Positions 8,894 to 18,015 of a stretch of DNA of 64,000 bases are shown here, piece by piece; positions within the stretch are counted from its first letter, which is position 1, and each line of letters starts with the position of its first letter. Made by a program: the position numbers and the translations under genes. Source of the stretch: Mycobacterium spongiae (GTDB taxonomy: Bacteria; Actinomycetota; Actinomycetes; Mycobacteriales; Mycobacteriaceae); the NCBI RefSeq assembly GCF_018278905.1, contig NZ_CP046600.1, positions 4,836,001-4,900,000 of the forward strand, read 5' to 3'. A model generated the notes under the pieces. It ran no database searches. It was not told the DNA's origin and saw only the letters and a list, made by a program, of their open reading frames with translations.

Positions 8894-8966
8894 GCCCCTA
8901 TAGCTCAGTTGGTAGAGCTACGGACTTTTAATCCGCAGGTCCCAGGTTCGAGTCCTGGTGGGGGCA
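8894..8966 (+). tRNA. lysT: tRNA-Lys (TTT)
   Basis: The acceptor GCCCCTA pairs with the 3' GGGGGCA region. The D-arm is GCTC/GAGC, the anticodon loop ACTTTTAAT reads TTT, and the T-arm is CCAGG TTCGAGT CCTGG. It is 73 nt and divergent from the other three tRNAs. A TATTCT -10-like hexamer lies at 8877-8882. Confidence 0.95.
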
Positions 8967-9237
8967 CAGGTCAGGAGATTAGAGCTACCTATGAGTGAGC
9001 CTAAAGGTGAGCCTATCGGTGCAGGATGAAGCACGTGGCGATCGCCCGTAATCTAGAACCACCAAAACCTACGACACGCTGGGAATTCGGCGCGAAATCA
9101 CCCCTCCCGGCAGGGTGGGCATGGCCAGAACATGTGCGTGTGCACGGTGCGGGCTGGAGAACAGTCGCACGCACGGCTCCTGAGCAGACCGCCACCCCGT
9201 ATCCGCCGTGGTCGGAGGCCTAATCGCTCTGATCTGG

Positions 9238-9543
9238 ATGTCGACGATGCTTAGCATCTACCCGCTCGCAGGTGTGACCACAATCGCGATCGTCGTGGCT
9301 GGGATTCTCATCCGAATGATTTCCCGTGGTCGTCGCCGCCAGCAGGCGCTGTCCGCTCGGGCCGACTGGCGCTACACCGCTGCCCAAGAATCGACGTCGA
9401 CGTTCGCGGAAGCATTGCCACTATGCAGGGAGTTTGCGCCGGGTCATCGCGGGGACCGGTTGAGTGCTGCGGATACTCCTGCGCCTGGGTGGGTGCCCAT
9501 GCCCGCGGGCATGGGCTCTCCCGTTTGTCTACTCCGCACTTGA
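9238..9543 (+). CDS. Small hypothetical membrane protein
   Basis: About 101 residues from an ATG at 9238 (a GTG at 9208 is also possible). One strong hydrophobic segment (STMLSIYPLAGVTTIAIVVAGILI) is followed by a basic stop-transfer RMISRGRRRQQ and an LSARADWRYTAAQE segment of a kind common in small mycobacterial membrane proteins. The C-terminal third is Pro/Gly-rich and unconvincing, so the gene may be truncated. No ribosome-binding site stands out and the function is unknown. The 8967-9237 stretch before it holds no supported gene. Confidence 0.35.
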   Translation: MSTMLSIYPLAGVTTIAIVVAGILIRMISRGRRRQQALSARADWRYTAAQESTSTFAEALPLCREFAPGHRGDRLSAADTPAPGWVPMPAGMGSPVCLLRT

Positions 9544-9551
9544 CTTTCCTT

Positions 9552-9569
9552 GTCTAGTTCGGACTAGAC
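9552..9569. promoter_or_regulatory. hicAB operator-like palindrome
   Basis: GTCTAGT (9552-9558), spacer TCGG, ACTAGAC (9563-9569): a perfect 7-bp inverted repeat ending 7 bases before the hicA start. TA operons are autorepressed by the antitoxin, here HicB with its C-terminal HTH, and this is the expected operator position. Confidence 0.65.
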
Positions 9570-9576
9570 TGATAGC

Positions 9577-9792
9577 ATGCCGAAACGGACAGAGGTCATC
9601 AAGAAGATCGAGAAAGCCGCCAAGGCACACCACATGTCGTTCACCATCAAGCGCCGCGGCAGCAACCACGACATCTACACACTCGACGGCCTCATGGTCC
9701 CAGTCGGCCGACACGTTGAGTTCACCCAACGATACGCAGAGACCGTCTACAAGGAATGCGAGACCAAGCTCGGGAAAGGGTGGTGGCGATGA
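9577..9792 (+). CDS. hicA: HicA-family mRNA interferase toxin
   Basis: 71 residues, basic, with the HicA double-stranded-RNA-binding-like fold pattern: VIKKIEKAAKAHHMSFTIKR then RGSNHDIYTLDG, where the His after GSN is the family's catalytic His, and a VPVGRH strand. HicA toxins cleave mRNA and are neutralised by HicB. Its stop overlaps the HicB start (ATGA at 9789-9792), so toxin and antitoxin are translationally coupled with the toxin first, the usual HicAB order. Confidence 0.8.
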   Translation: MPKRTEVIKKIEKAAKAHHMSFTIKRRGSNHDIYTLDGLMVPVGRHVEFTQRYAETVYKECETKLGKGWWR

Positions 9793-10181
9793 ACACCTAC
9801 AACGCGATCGCCAGCCGCGACGAACGTTGGTGGCACGTAACGATCCCCGGACTAGGCAACGACCCCGAAGACGGGCTGCACACCCAAGCCCGCAACCTCG
9901 CCGAAGTCGAACCCATGGCCCGCGACCTCATCGCGCTATGGCTCGAGGTAGCGGAAGACTCGTTCGATGTCCACGTCCAGGTCGAGCTACCAGACAGCGT
10001 GCGCGGGCACTTGGAGCGCGCACTCAAGCTGCGCAACAAGGCCGCCCACGCTCAAGCCGAAGCCGCTGACGAATACCGTGCCGCCGCTCGGGAGCTGAAA
10101 GCAGAAGGGCTCACCGTTCGCGATATCGGCAGCGCCCTCGACGTCTCATATCAACGGGCACACCAGCTCGTCTCCGCATAA
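9789..10181 (+). CDS. hicB: HicB-family antitoxin with C-terminal HTH
   Basis: 130 residues. The N-terminal ~55 residues (YNAIASRDERWWHVTIPGLG...QARNLAEVEPMARDLIALWLEV) match the HicB partial RNase-H-like fold that binds HicA. A charged helical linker rich in Ala/Glu/Arg (about 75-105) leads to a C-terminal helix-turn-helix, LTVRDIGSALDVSYQRAHQLV, resembling sigma-factor region 4 or phage HTHs. The ATG at 9789 is preferred over the 9756 reading because it gives the 4-base overlap with hicA. The HTH should bind the palindrome at 9552-9569. Confidence 0.8.
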   Translation: MNTYNAIASRDERWWHVTIPGLGNDPEDGLHTQARNLAEVEPMARDLIALWLEVAEDSFDVHVQVELPDSVRGHLERALKLRNKAAHAQAEAADEYRAAARELKAEGLTVRDIGSALDVSYQRAHQLVSA

Positions 10182-10187
10182 ACAAAA

Positions 10188-10215
10188 CCGCCACGCCCAG
10201 GTTTGGGCATAGCGG
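10188..10215 (+). terminator. Probable terminator of hicAB
   Basis: Seven bases after the hicB stop, CCGC...GCGG encloses GCCCA-ggtt-TGGGC, a two-step hairpin. There is no clean U-tract, as is usual in mycobacteria. Confidence 0.5.
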
Positions 10216-10230
10216 TACTTGCTGACCGGT

Positions 10231-10247
10231 ATGTCATGAAATGACAT
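10231..10247. promoter_or_regulatory. Perfect inverted repeat ATGTCAT-GAA-ATGACAT
   Basis: A perfect 7-bp palindrome with a 3-base spacer lies between the 3' ends of hicB and the small HTH gene at 10327-10582. It is too AT-rich to be a strong terminator and looks more like a protein-binding site, although no gene starts here. Confidence 0.35.
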
Positions 10248-10326
10248 GCTTGTAGTTCAACCCACTGCTCGCGTTGGAGTTTTCTGGTGTCGCTCCACCG
10301 GTCCGGCCTTTGAACTGCGGTAATTG

Positions 10327-10582
10327 CTAGCTGTGCGCCCAGACGCGGATGGTGGAAACTGCGTAGCCGCGGCGGTGTGCGATCTCGTCGGGGGGTGAGC
10401 CAGTCGTTGTCGTCGACGCCGTCATCGATCTGGCTGGGGAGCGCCCAACCCATCCGTTCGTGCCGGATTGCGGATTCGAGTGCGTTGGGATTTCCGCGTG
10501 GGTTGCGGATCTCCAGCCAGAGGGTGTCCACGAGTCGTAGTAATTTGGTTTCGCGGCGCGCGGGGCTGATCAGTAGGGCCAT
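10327..10582 (-). pseudogene. Small HTH protein, frameshifted in a C6 run
   Basis: ATG at 10582 with an AAGGA ribosome-binding site opens a frame reading ETKLLRLVDTLWLEIRNPRG and then ESAIRHERMGWALPS, up to DDNDWLTP. At a run of six C (10390-10395, G on the plus strand) the sensible protein moves to another frame: DEIAHRRGYAVSTIRVWAHS then TAG at 10327. Removing one C gives an 84-residue protein ending in an excisionase-like HTH. As read, the first frame continues to 10151 with a nonsense tail. It overlaps the 3' end of the NACHT gene on the same strand, suggesting one operon. Confidence 0.55.
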
Positions 10583-12674
10583 CGTCCTTACTTCTTTGTC
10601 CAGTTCGCTTGGGTCGCTGCTGTCGGTGGTCGGCTGCCAGCCACTGCTGGTAGCTGTCGTGTCGGAATTGGTAGGCGATGCCGGTGACACGCAAGAGCCC
10701 GGCGTTGCGGCCCCACTCAAGGAATTGCGCAGGTCTGGGCGCAAAGATCTCGGTGAAAGCAAACAGGAGCGAAGCAGTGGCATACCGCGCGGCCGCGGCT
10801 CCATATACAGGGGCCATCGCTAGCCACATCGTCACCCCGACCGCAAGCCCGGCCCCGAGCCCGAACGTGAGCCCGACGACCCCTATCGCGCCCGGGACGC
10901 CGTACGCCAGCCCGAACAAGAGCCCGACCATAGCCCCGACTGCGAGTCCGAACATAAGGTCGTCGTGGATTACTCGTCTGGCGTCTTGCCCAAGTGCAAG
11001 GCGGTCGTTAGAACTCGTAGAGAGCCCGAATGGGATCCCCACCGTGAGCGCTCCCGCAAGCGTGAGCGCTACGCCGTAAACGAGGAAGCTCTCGACCCCG
11101 GATTTGAGCCCGAACGCGAGAATGACGGGAAACAAAACGAGGCCGTACGCTAGGCCGAACACGAGCCCTCGGTGCCATCTCGATCGACCTGGCACACGCC
11201 ACGCAAGCCGTGCGGGAGACGCAAACCGCCATAGAGTTGTTGCGTCCGAACTGAGATCGGCTTTGAGCCCGTAGTAGAGCCCGGCCGCGAGCCAGACAGC
11301 AAGCCCGAACATTGCACCGACCGCGATCCAGATTTCGCGCGCAAAGGTGATCCCGAGCTCCTCGGCAACACCAAGCGGGATCCCGACGTCCTTTGAAACG
11401 AATGCGCCTCCGAACCAGCCTGATAACCCTGCGACGAGCCCGCCTGCGAGCCCGAGCGCGAGCCCGACCGTGAGCCCGTGTAGTGCGCGGCATCGCCGTG
11501 AGCCGGCGATTGCCCAGATCTGATCAAGCGTAATCTCGGAGCCCCCCGTGCCCTCGGCGCGTCGACGTTCGAGATGCTGGGCCAGGGTATGCAGCCAAGT
11601 CTGGACCTTCTGCTCGGTGTAGTCGCGGGTGAGACCGGTTCGGGGTCGGGCATGGATTGCTGCCGGGATCAGTACCGAAAACAGCAGATTGCGGATCTGG
11701 GTGCTGTTGCGACAGGCGGCAAGCCGCTTGGCGTTGCGGCGATTGTCACGCAGCGCCGTCGCGGCAAGGCCCAGTAGCCACGGTGTGCGCAGCGCGGTGG
11801 CCAGCGGCCCGTCTGGTTTGTGACCAATCTGGTCGGTGACCGCGGCCCAGGCTTCGTGGTCGATGCCGAGTTGATCCCCATAGTGGTTTAGGTAGCCGCG
11901 AATGTCGCTGGGAGACATTGGCTGCAGTGTGATCGTTGTCGCGCCGTGGAGCCCGGCGTCACCACGCAGGTCGCGCAATCTAGCGTGGACGTTGGTGCGG
12001 CACGTCACCACAACGGTGCGGTTGCGCCACGGCGGCTCGTTGAGGCGATCCAGGGCCACGCGGGCGTGGCGCGGTTCGGCGTCTACGGGGTCCATCTCGT
12101 CCAGGCCGTCCAGCACAGGGAGGATGAGGCCGGCGTCGGCCAGCGCCCCGGCCACGGTTGGATGCAGCCCGTAGTCGGTTCCCAGGCGGCCGGCCAGCCA
12201 ATCAGTGAAATCGCCGCCGCCGTCCCAACCGGAGGTGTTAATGCGAACGGGCACCGGTGTGTTGCTACGCAGGTGGTCGCTGATGGCAGCTCGGTCACGC
12301 AGCTGATCGAGCAGCAGATGAACAGCCAGGACCGTTTTTCCGGCGCCCGCCTCGCCCAGCACCAGCAGCCGCCGTGGTGAGGCTTGCTGTCGGAAGTAGG
12401 GGCCGATATTCGACAGGAGATTGGTCGCGTTGTGCTCAGCTCGTAGCACGCGCCGCACAGCCCGGAAGTCCAGGTCCATCGCGGTGTCCGGCCCGCCATG
12501 CAACTGCTCGAGAAGAACCTCTTCGCGACGAGAAACCGCGTAGGCGAGGTTATCGGCGACCCGGATTAGCGACTCTCGCGATGTGTCCGGTCGCAAGCGC
12601 CGCAACAGCCAGGTGCCGAGCGGTTTGACCCAGGGCAAAGCAACCTTGGTCACAACGCTCGCCGGCTCTGGCAC
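10422..12674 (-). CDS. NACHT-domain NTPase with multi-pass glycine-rich membrane tail
   Basis: 750 residues from a GTG at 12674 with AAGGA just upstream; an ATG at 12770 would add 32 residues. After an N-terminal ~90-residue helical region comes a NACHT STAND NTPase: Walker A GEAGAGKT at 107-114, Walker B LPVLDGLDEMD, and a VVTCRTN sensor strand. From roughly residue 400 the protein changes to many repeated GLxxGLxxGL hydrophobic segments, a glycine-zipper membrane domain, then a FRHDSYQQWL motif like that closing many NACHT proteins. The last ~65 residues are low-complexity and overlap the next gene, so the natural end may be earlier. Bacterial NACHT proteins are known anti-phage sensors that act by abortive infection. 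Here the membrane part could be the effector, which is inference. Confidence 0.75.
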   Translation of the reverse strand: MPEPASVVTKVALPWVKPLGTWLLRRLRPDTSRESLIRVADNLAYAVSRREEVLLEQLHGGPDTAMDLDFRAVRRVLRAEHNATNLLSNIGPYFRQQASPRRLLVLGEAGAGKTVLAVHLLLDQLRDRAAISDHLRSNTPVPVRINTSGWDGGGDFTDWLAGRLGTDYGLHPTVAGALADAGLILPVLDGLDEMDPVDAEPRHARVALDRLNEPPWRNRTVVVTCRTNVHARLRDLRGDAGLHGATTITLQPMSPSDIRGYLNHYGDQLGIDHEAWAAVTDQIGHKPDGPLATALRTPWLLGLAATALRDNRRNAKRLAACRNSTQIRNLLFSVLIPAAIHARPRTGLTRDYTEQKVQTWLHTLAQHLERRRAEGTGGSEITLDQIWAIAGSRRCRALHGLTVGLALGLAGGLVAGLSGWFGGAFVSKDVGIPLGVAEELGITFAREIWIAVGAMFGLAVWLAAGLYYGLKADLSSDATTLWRFASPARLAWRVPGRSRWHRGLVFGLAYGLVLFPVILAFGLKSGVESFLVYGVALTLAGALTVGIPFGLSTSSNDRLALGQDARRVIHDDLMFGLAVGAMVGLLFGLAYGVPGAIGVVGLTFGLGAGLAVGVTMWLAMAPVYGAAAARYATASLLFAFTEIFAPRPAQFLEWGRNAGLLRVTGIAYQFRHDSYQQWLAADHRQQRPKRTGQRSKDDGPTDQPRAPRNQITTTRGHPLAGDPQPTRKSQRTRIRNPARTDGLGAPQPDR

Positions 12675-12727
12675 AGTCCTTAGCCTGCCACTTATTCTGC
12701 CTCGTCGGGAGTGGTATTTAGGGTGTC

Positions 12728-13126
12728 TCACCGCGAGTAGCCACAGTGCGTTCTCGCCCACCACCAGCACTGCGGTCTCTCCGTTTCATGCGCATTCAAC
12801 CGCTTTCCTTTGCCACATGATGCGTTGATATCAGGGGTTTCATTGGGGCTTATCGGTGCGCAGTCGGTACTCGGCACCATGGATGCAGACTTGCCTAGTG
12901 CACCGGCGCCCGTTGGCGCGACGTACGACTCTGAGCTTCGCCTACTCTCTTTACGGCGTTCGAGATAGCACTGACCACACTGCCGAGCGCGACGGCCCTT
13001 CCGCGTCACTTTCCTGATGGTGTTTTCCGGTGTGAGTTCGTGGCCTCGTCGGCATGTCGGCTTCCCTGCAGTTGGATGCGTTCCGTGAGCCACCTGGTCG
13101 TAGCTGTTCTCGGATGGAGTGCCCAT
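12728..13126 (-). CDS. Hypothetical Cys-rich (zinc-ribbon-like) protein
   Basis: 132 residues from an ATG at 13126. The central segment PTCRRGHELTPENT...RQCGQCYLERR has the C-x2-GH...C-x2-C spacing of short zinc-binding or HNH-like phage proteins. The C-terminal ~60 residues look like non-coding translation, so the real protein may be truncated. It lies directly upstream of the NACHT gene on the same strand. Function unknown. Confidence 0.4.
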   Translation of the reverse strand: MGTPSENSYDQVAHGTHPTAGKPTCRRGHELTPENTIRKVTRKGRRARQCGQCYLERRKESRRSSESYVAPTGAGALGKSASMVPSTDCAPISPNETPDINASCGKGKRLNAHETERPQCWWWARTHCGYSR

Positions 13127-13324
13127 CGTGGGCGACGGCTGGTGCAAAAGAGGACGCGATCGGGGAGCGTTCAGGATCTACCGATGTGCCCTACCATCAG
13201 CCTGCTGGCCTTCGAGGCGGCGCTGGCCTATGACCCAGGACGGTGAATCGACTTGGACGGCTTCGCGCCAAACGGCCGGCGCCGGGGGTTCCCCGGACTC
13301 GTGACCGAGCGTAGCGTCCAGTTC

Positions 13325-14023
13325 ATGAATCAGCCGATACCTCCCGGCTGGTATCCAAACCCGACTGGCCAGCCGGGAACTCAGTATTGGGATGGTCATC
13401 AGTGGGCCACGATTGGCCCCCCAATGCGAAAGCGGTCGGTGTGGCCGTGGGTGCTGGTCGGCGCGGTGGTGTTCTTCTTCGCTGGGTGCGGCGCGCTGCT
13501 CGTTGTAGGAGCATCCATTAGTGATATCGATGAGGATTCCGCGGTTACATCCTCAGTCCAGCGTGGGGCTCCGATCGGGCCTCCGGATGCCACGGCTGAG
13601 GCGACTGCCGAGCCGTCAGTGCCGGCCGCCGTGCCGCGAATCGGCGAGGAGGCGCGCGACGGCAAGTTCGCATTCGTTGTGAACTCGATGGATACGTCGA
13701 GCACCGCTGGCGAACCGAGTAACGAGTTCATGACTGTCGAGGCCCAGGGCATGTTCGTCAACGTGCGCTTGACGGTCACCAACATCGGCCATCGGGCACA
13801 GACGTTCTACGCGGACAATCAGAAGCTGATGGCCGGCGGGCGTGAGTACAGCGTGAACACGATGGCCGCAATTTGGTCGGGCGCAGCCAACGAGGAGATC
13901 AACCCGGGCAACAGCATCGATGTGGTGCTTTCATTCGATGTTCCGCGGGGGATCACCCATGTCGACACGGTCGAGCTGCACGATTCGGCATTCTCGAACG
14001 GCGTTACGGTCAGCCTGGCGTGA
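13325..14023 (+). CDS. DUF2510 / DUF4352 membrane-anchored protein
   Basis: 232 residues. It starts with a DUF2510 motif (PPGWYPNPTGQPGTQYWDG), then one membrane helix (VWPWVLVGAVVFFFAGCGALLVV), a Pro/Ala/Thr-rich linker, and an extracytoplasmic immunoglobulin-like DUF4352 domain (FVNVRLTVTNIGHRAQTF ... DVVLSFDVPRGI). This architecture is frequent in mycobacteria and of unknown role; DUF4352 is structurally related to immunogenic MPT63-like proteins. I chose the ATG at 13325 because DUF2510 normally begins there; upstream residues to 13253 are not conserved in look. Confidence 0.8.
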   Translation: MNQPIPPGWYPNPTGQPGTQYWDGHQWATIGPPMRKRSVWPWVLVGAVVFFFAGCGALLVVGASISDIDEDSAVTSSVQRGAPIGPPDATAEATAEPSVPAAVPRIGEEARDGKFAFVVNSMDTSSTAGEPSNEFMTVEAQGMFVNVRLTVTNIGHRAQTFYADNQKLMAGGREYSVNTMAAIWSGAANEEINPGNSIDVVLSFDVPRGITHVDTVELHDSAFSNGVTVSLA

Positions 14024-14149
14024 AGCCGTTCACTGCACATCAGCCGATAGCTGGTCTCGGCGCTGAAGTGACCTTGGCGAATGCCGAAGATGCACTTTCA
14101 CCCCCCGACGCTTGAGCGATATTCATCACAGACACTGGGGCCGCCCGCA

Positions 14150-14370
14150 ACACCGCCACCCCCAGGCAGGCGCCACCTCCGTCGTGCCGGAGGCGACCTG
14201 ACCCGAAACCGCGGAACTGGCGTAGTGGACCGGCTAGCCGGCTCCGGTCAAAGACGGCAAGTACCAAGGTATGCCAGCCCATCTGCGGAGCATCGACCGA
14301 TGTTGATCACAACCACACGTAACCCGGGTGAACCCGTGGGCACCGAGAGTCTCAGCCCGGATTCCCACCG
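14150..14370. repeat. 3' flank repeat of the PE_PGRS units (copy 1)
   Basis: This stretch (within the gene-free 14024-14525) resembles 22825-23045, with matching blocks such as GGCGCCACCTCCGTCGTGCC and GGTGAACCCGTG. It shows that the duplicated unit extends past the PE_PGRS stop codon. I see no gene here. Confidence 0.55.
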
Positions 14371-14525
14371 TCACCTCGGTTACCGCCGCCGTCAGCACCG
14401 GAGCCACCGTGCCCGCCGTCTGCGGGACCGAATCGTCTCTCGACGAGGGTTTCTCCCCCGGAGCCACCCGCCCTGACAACGACTAACCCGGCTGCCCACT
14501 TATCCGCTTCGGCAAGGACTCTGAA

Positions 14526-17500
14526 CTATCCGTTGGACACCGATCCTGACGTGCCGTGGCTACCGCCGGGTTGGCCACCGTCGCCACCTTCGCCGCCGAA
14601 ACCATCGCCTTCACCGTCAGCATCCCCACCGTTGCCGCCGTCGCCACCCACGCCGCCAACACTGTCACCCCCGCGACCCCCGTCACCGCCGGTAGGATCG
14701 CCACCAATCGCATTGCCGCCGTCGCCGCCCTTACCGCCGTTACCGTCGCTGCCGTCGCCTCCACCACCGCCGAAGCCACCGGCTGCCGAGCCTCCTTCAA
14801 CGATATGGCCCCGCCCACCGTCGCCGCCATCGCCGCCGGTAGCGCCGTCACCGCCCCAACCCCCCCGACCACCTGCTGCGCTGCCGGACCCGGCGTGAAA
14901 GCCTGTCCCGCCGTCCCCACCATCCCCGCCGCGTCCACCGGCAGCGCCGCTACCGCCGTCACCACCGCCACTCCCGTTACCCCCCTTCACAACCCCAGCA
15001 CCAAGTCCTTCATTGTTGTTCGCGTCACCACCATCACCGCCGCTACCGCCGTCACCACCGCCACTGGCGCCGCCGCCACCGCCTTTGCCGCCGGTGACGG
15101 TGGTGGAACGGGTGGTCTCCTCAAAGACATCCGCCCTACCGCCGTGGCCGCCAGCCCCACCCGCGGCTGCACCCGCACCTCCGTTACCACCATCACCGCC
15201 GGCCACGGTCACCGCGGCTTTCGCCACGGCGTCGCCGCCCGTACCACCGCCACCACCGGTGCCGGCGGTGGAGGCACCACCGGAACCACCCGTACCTCCA
15301 TGGACGACACCCGAGCTGCTCACACCGACGTCGGCGGTGCCACCATCACCACCATGACCACCGGCACTCCACGCCAGCGCGCTCGTGGAAGCACCACCGT
15401 CACCACCACGACCACCGAAACCAGCACCAGACGCCGCGCTCGCCGCACCACCATCACCACCATCACCACCCACTTTGACAGCGTCACCGCCGGCACCACC
15501 GTCACCGGCGGTGGCCGCACCGGACACCGCAATCGCCGCACCACCATCACCACCATCGCCGCCGAGAGTGCCAGCCCGCCCGCCATCACCGCCATCACCG
15601 GCGGTGGCCGCGCCAGAACTGTTGCTCACGATTGCCTTCCCGCCGTCACCACCATTCCCGCCCCAGCCGTCGACCGCATCACCACCGGCGCCACCTGCAC
15701 CACCCGACGAGCCACCAGCGCCAGAGGTGGTCGCGGCTCCACCACTACCCCCCTCACCACCCTGCCCACGGCCAGTAAAACCACCACGCCCACCGGCACC
15801 TCCGGTCGCATCCCCCGCGGACGAAGCGGACCCCCCATCCCCACCATCCCCACCATTGCCGGCACCACGCACCGTCACATCGTGGTTCCCACCACCCCCA
15901 CCATCCCCACCAGTCACCGAACCGGCCTCTAAGATGCTTCTCGCTGCACCGCCCTGACCACCATCACCACCACCACGTCCGACGCCTCCAGCCCCGCCAT
16001 CACCGCCATCACCACCCTGCACCTGCGCCGACCCAGAAACCGATGCACCAAGAACATGGTGGAAGGTCGCCGAGCCCCCGCGGCCGCCGTGCCCATCACC
16101 GGCACCACCAGCACCACCATCACCCCCGCGCAACATCAAGCTATCGCCGACATCAACGGACTCGTCCTCAAAGACCAATACGTTGCCGCCGGCACCACCG
16201 TTCCCGCCACCGGCCCCGCCGCTACCACCGACGCCGCCGTTACCGCCCGTCGCGGTGCCCCCCGTAGCGACCACCACATCCGCGAGTCCGCCAATACCGC
16301 CGTTACCGCCGACGCCCAGCTCTGACTTTCCGCCGTTGCCACCGTAGCCACCAAAGCCGTAGGCATAGCCCTGTGCGTGGCCTCCCTTGCCGCCGGCGCC
16401 ACCGGTGCCGTCGATCGTGCCACCACCATGACCACCATCGCCGCCGTACGCGGCACCCGCCCGGATTTGGTGTAGATCGGGCGTTACGTGGCCGCCGTGG
16501 CCGCCGTCACCTCCGTTGCCGCTGGTCGCCTCCCCACCACTGCCACCCCGCCCGGCGCCGGCATAGCCGCCGTTGCGCGAATGCGCATCCCCGCCATGAC
16601 CGCCGTGGCCGCCATCGCCGCTGGTCTGACCGCCACTGCCACCCTGACCGCCGTTGCCGCCGAAGGCGTCGCCGTCATACCAGAGGAATGCGCCTCGGCC
16701 GCCGTGGCCGCCGTTGCCCCCGTTGCCGATCCCCAAAGCATTACCGCCATCACCGCCCTGACCGGCCATGGCGGGTGCTGGGTCTCCAAGCGGATAAATC
16801 ACCAATTCGTTGATGTCGTCGCCGCCGTTACCGCCGTGACCACCATCACCTTCGATGGAACCACCGTGACCGCCGTTACCCCCTTTACCGGCTGCCCACA
16901 GGGTCTCCTTCAATTCAGTGTGTTCGGCGTCGCTGCCGCTGCCACCATTGCCGCCGTTGCCGTACCGCCCGGCGTTGCCGCCATCACCACCGTTGTGGCC
17001 GAAGTGGCCATTACCGCCGTTGCCGCCGCTACCCACTAACGACCCCCCGTTGCCGCCGTGACCGCCACCCACACCACCACGGCCCCCGTTACCGAACAAA
17101 CCGGCATGACCCCCGGCACCACCCACACCGCCGACCCCGGCGCCAGTGTTCACGCCACCGGCCCCGCCATTGCCGCCGTTGCCGAATAACCAGCCTCCCG
17201 CGCCACCAGCACCACCGGCCGCACCGGTGCCGCCGGCCCCGCCGTGGCCACCGGCGCCGATCAACCCCGCGGCCCCACCCGCGCCACCGGTCTGACCTGC
17301 TGCACCGTCGCCACCGTTGCCGCCGTTGCCGATCAACCAGCCCCCCGCACCACCAGCCTGCCCCGGCCCACCGTGGACGCCATCGGCGATCAACCCCCGC
17401 CCCGTGAGTGCCATCGTGGGCGCGTTGACCGCCTCCAACGCGGCCGCCACTAACGGTGAGGCGTTGGCGGCCTCGGTCACCGAATACGCCCCGCTGGCCA

Positions 17501-17744
17501 TGAGCAGGGTTTGCACGAACTCGCCGTAGGATCCCGCGACCTGCACGCTGATGTCGTGGTAGGCCCGCCCGTGGTGGGAGAACAGTGCCGCCATCGCTGT
17601 CGATACCTCGTCGCCGCCGGCAGCTAGCAAACCTGTGGTGTGCGTGGCCACGGCGGTGTTCGCTGCACTGACGGCCACACCTACGCTCACTAAATCGGTT
17701 GCTGCGGCTTCTATTATCGCCGGCGTTGTGATGACATACGACAT
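14526..17744 (-). CDS. PE_PGRS family protein A
   Basis: 1072 residues from the ATG at 17744. Residues 1-91 are a PE domain ([20 protein letters not shown]...) ending in YSVTE at 87-91, the YxxxD/E signal expected for type VII (ESX-5) export. A short linker with GRGLIADG is followed by ~950 residues of GGxGGx repeats with many Asp and Asn ([15 protein letters not shown]). PGRS repeats of this type are known or predicted to form surface-exposed polyglycine-II-like and calcium-binding structures. It has no distinct C-terminal domain. A longer upstream frame to 17930 is rejected because the PE start is shared by all five paralogues. Like B it carries [12 protein letters not shown] after the first repeats. 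Confidence 0.93.
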   Translation of the reverse strand: MSYVITTPAIIEAAATDLVSVGVAVSAANTAVATHTTGLLAAGGDEVSTAMAALFSHHGRAYHDISVQVAGSYGEFVQTLLMASGAYSVTEAANASPLVAAALEAVNAPTMALTGRGLIADGVHGGPGQAGGAGGWLIGNGGNGGDGAAGQTGGAGGAAGLIGAGGHGGAGGTGAAGGAGGAGGWLFGNGGNGGAGGVNTGAGVGGVGGAGGHAGLFGNGGRGGVGGGHGGNGGSLVGSGGNGGNGHFGHNGGDGGNAGRYGNGGNGGSGSDAEHTELKETLWAAGKGGNGGHGGSIEGDGGHGGNGGDDINELVIYPLGDPAPAMAGQGGDGGNALGIGNGGNGGHGGRGAFLWYDGDAFGGNGGQGGSGGQTSGDGGHGGHGGDAHSRNGGYAGAGRGGSGGEATSGNGGDGGHGGHVTPDLHQIRAGAAYGGDGGHGGGTIDGTGGAGGKGGHAQGYAYGFGGYGGNGGKSELGVGGNGGIGGLADVVVATGGTATGGNGGVGGSGGAGGGNGGAGGNVLVFEDESVDVGDSLMLRGGDGGAGGAGDGHGGRGGSATFHHVLGASVSGSAQVQGGDGGDGGAGGVGRGGGDGGQGGAARSILEAGSVTGGDGGGGGNHDVTVRGAGNGGDGGDGGSASSAGDATGGAGGRGGFTGRGQGGEGGSGGAATTSGAGGSSGGAGGAGGDAVDGWGGNGGDGGKAIVSNSSGAATAGDGGDGGRAGTLGGDGGDGGAAIAVSGAATAGDGGAGGDAVKVGGDGGDGGAASAASGAGFGGRGGDGGASTSALAWSAGGHGGDGGTADVGVSSSGVVHGGTGGSGGASTAGTGGGGGTGGDAVAKAAVTVAGGDGGNGGAGAAAGGAGGHGGRADVFEETTRSTTVTGGKGGGGGASGGGDGGSGGDGGDANNNEGLGAGVVKGGNGSGGGDGGSGAAGGRGGDGGDGGTGFHAGSGSAAGGRGGWGGDGATGGDGGDGGRGHIVEGGSAAGGFGGGGGDGSDGNGGKGGDGGNAIGGDPTGGDGGRGGDSVGGVGGDGGNGGDADGEGDGFGGEGGDGGQPGGSHGTSGSVSNG

Positions 17745-17880
17745 AAGACGTCCCCTGTCGTTCGTTCTAGCGGTGCATGTGTGGCAAATCACCCGAACAC
17801 CCACCGTAGGCACACACACCCCCACACCGGGACGCGAAGAGCCTTCCCACCACAGGCGTGTCCCCAACCACTGAGTCCAC
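17745..17880 (-). promoter_or_regulatory. PE_PGRS promoter block (copy 1 of 5)
   Basis: About 130 bp upstream of the start, nearly identical before all five PE_PGRS genes (also 22381-22510, 26952-27085, 31360-31490, and 32490-32606 in the other direction). It ends in AGGGGACGTCTT before ATG, where AGGGGA is the likely ribosome-binding site. Shared promoters predict co-ordinate control of all five. Confidence 0.65.
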
Positions 17881-17959
17881 CGAGTCTTAGAGGAACGCGG
17901 CCCCGGGCAGGGGCCAGAAACGACGATCAATCACCTAGCTGGCCGCACGAACCAGTCCG

Positions 17960-18010
17960 CTGAGAACGCCGCGCCCAAGCCGCGCCGCGCCGACGAACTC
18001 GCCGCAGCGT
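17960..18010 (+). mobile_element. IS3-family OrfA relic (short copy)
   Basis: CCCAAGCCGCGCCGCGCCGA and CGAACTCGCCGC match the start of the longer OrfA relics at 22600, 27165 and 31575. Only ~50 bases remain. Confidence 0.5.
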
Positions 18011-18015
18011 GCGGG

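Noticed and set aside
14533..16813. Plus-strand Pro-, Thr/Ala- or His/Arg-rich frames opposite PE_PGRS A (and the like opposite B, C, D and E)
   Set aside because: They are frame shadows of GGC/GGT repeats; [15 protein letters not shown] and RRHHRR patterns arise on the antisense of Gly codons. They have no ribosome-binding site or domain.
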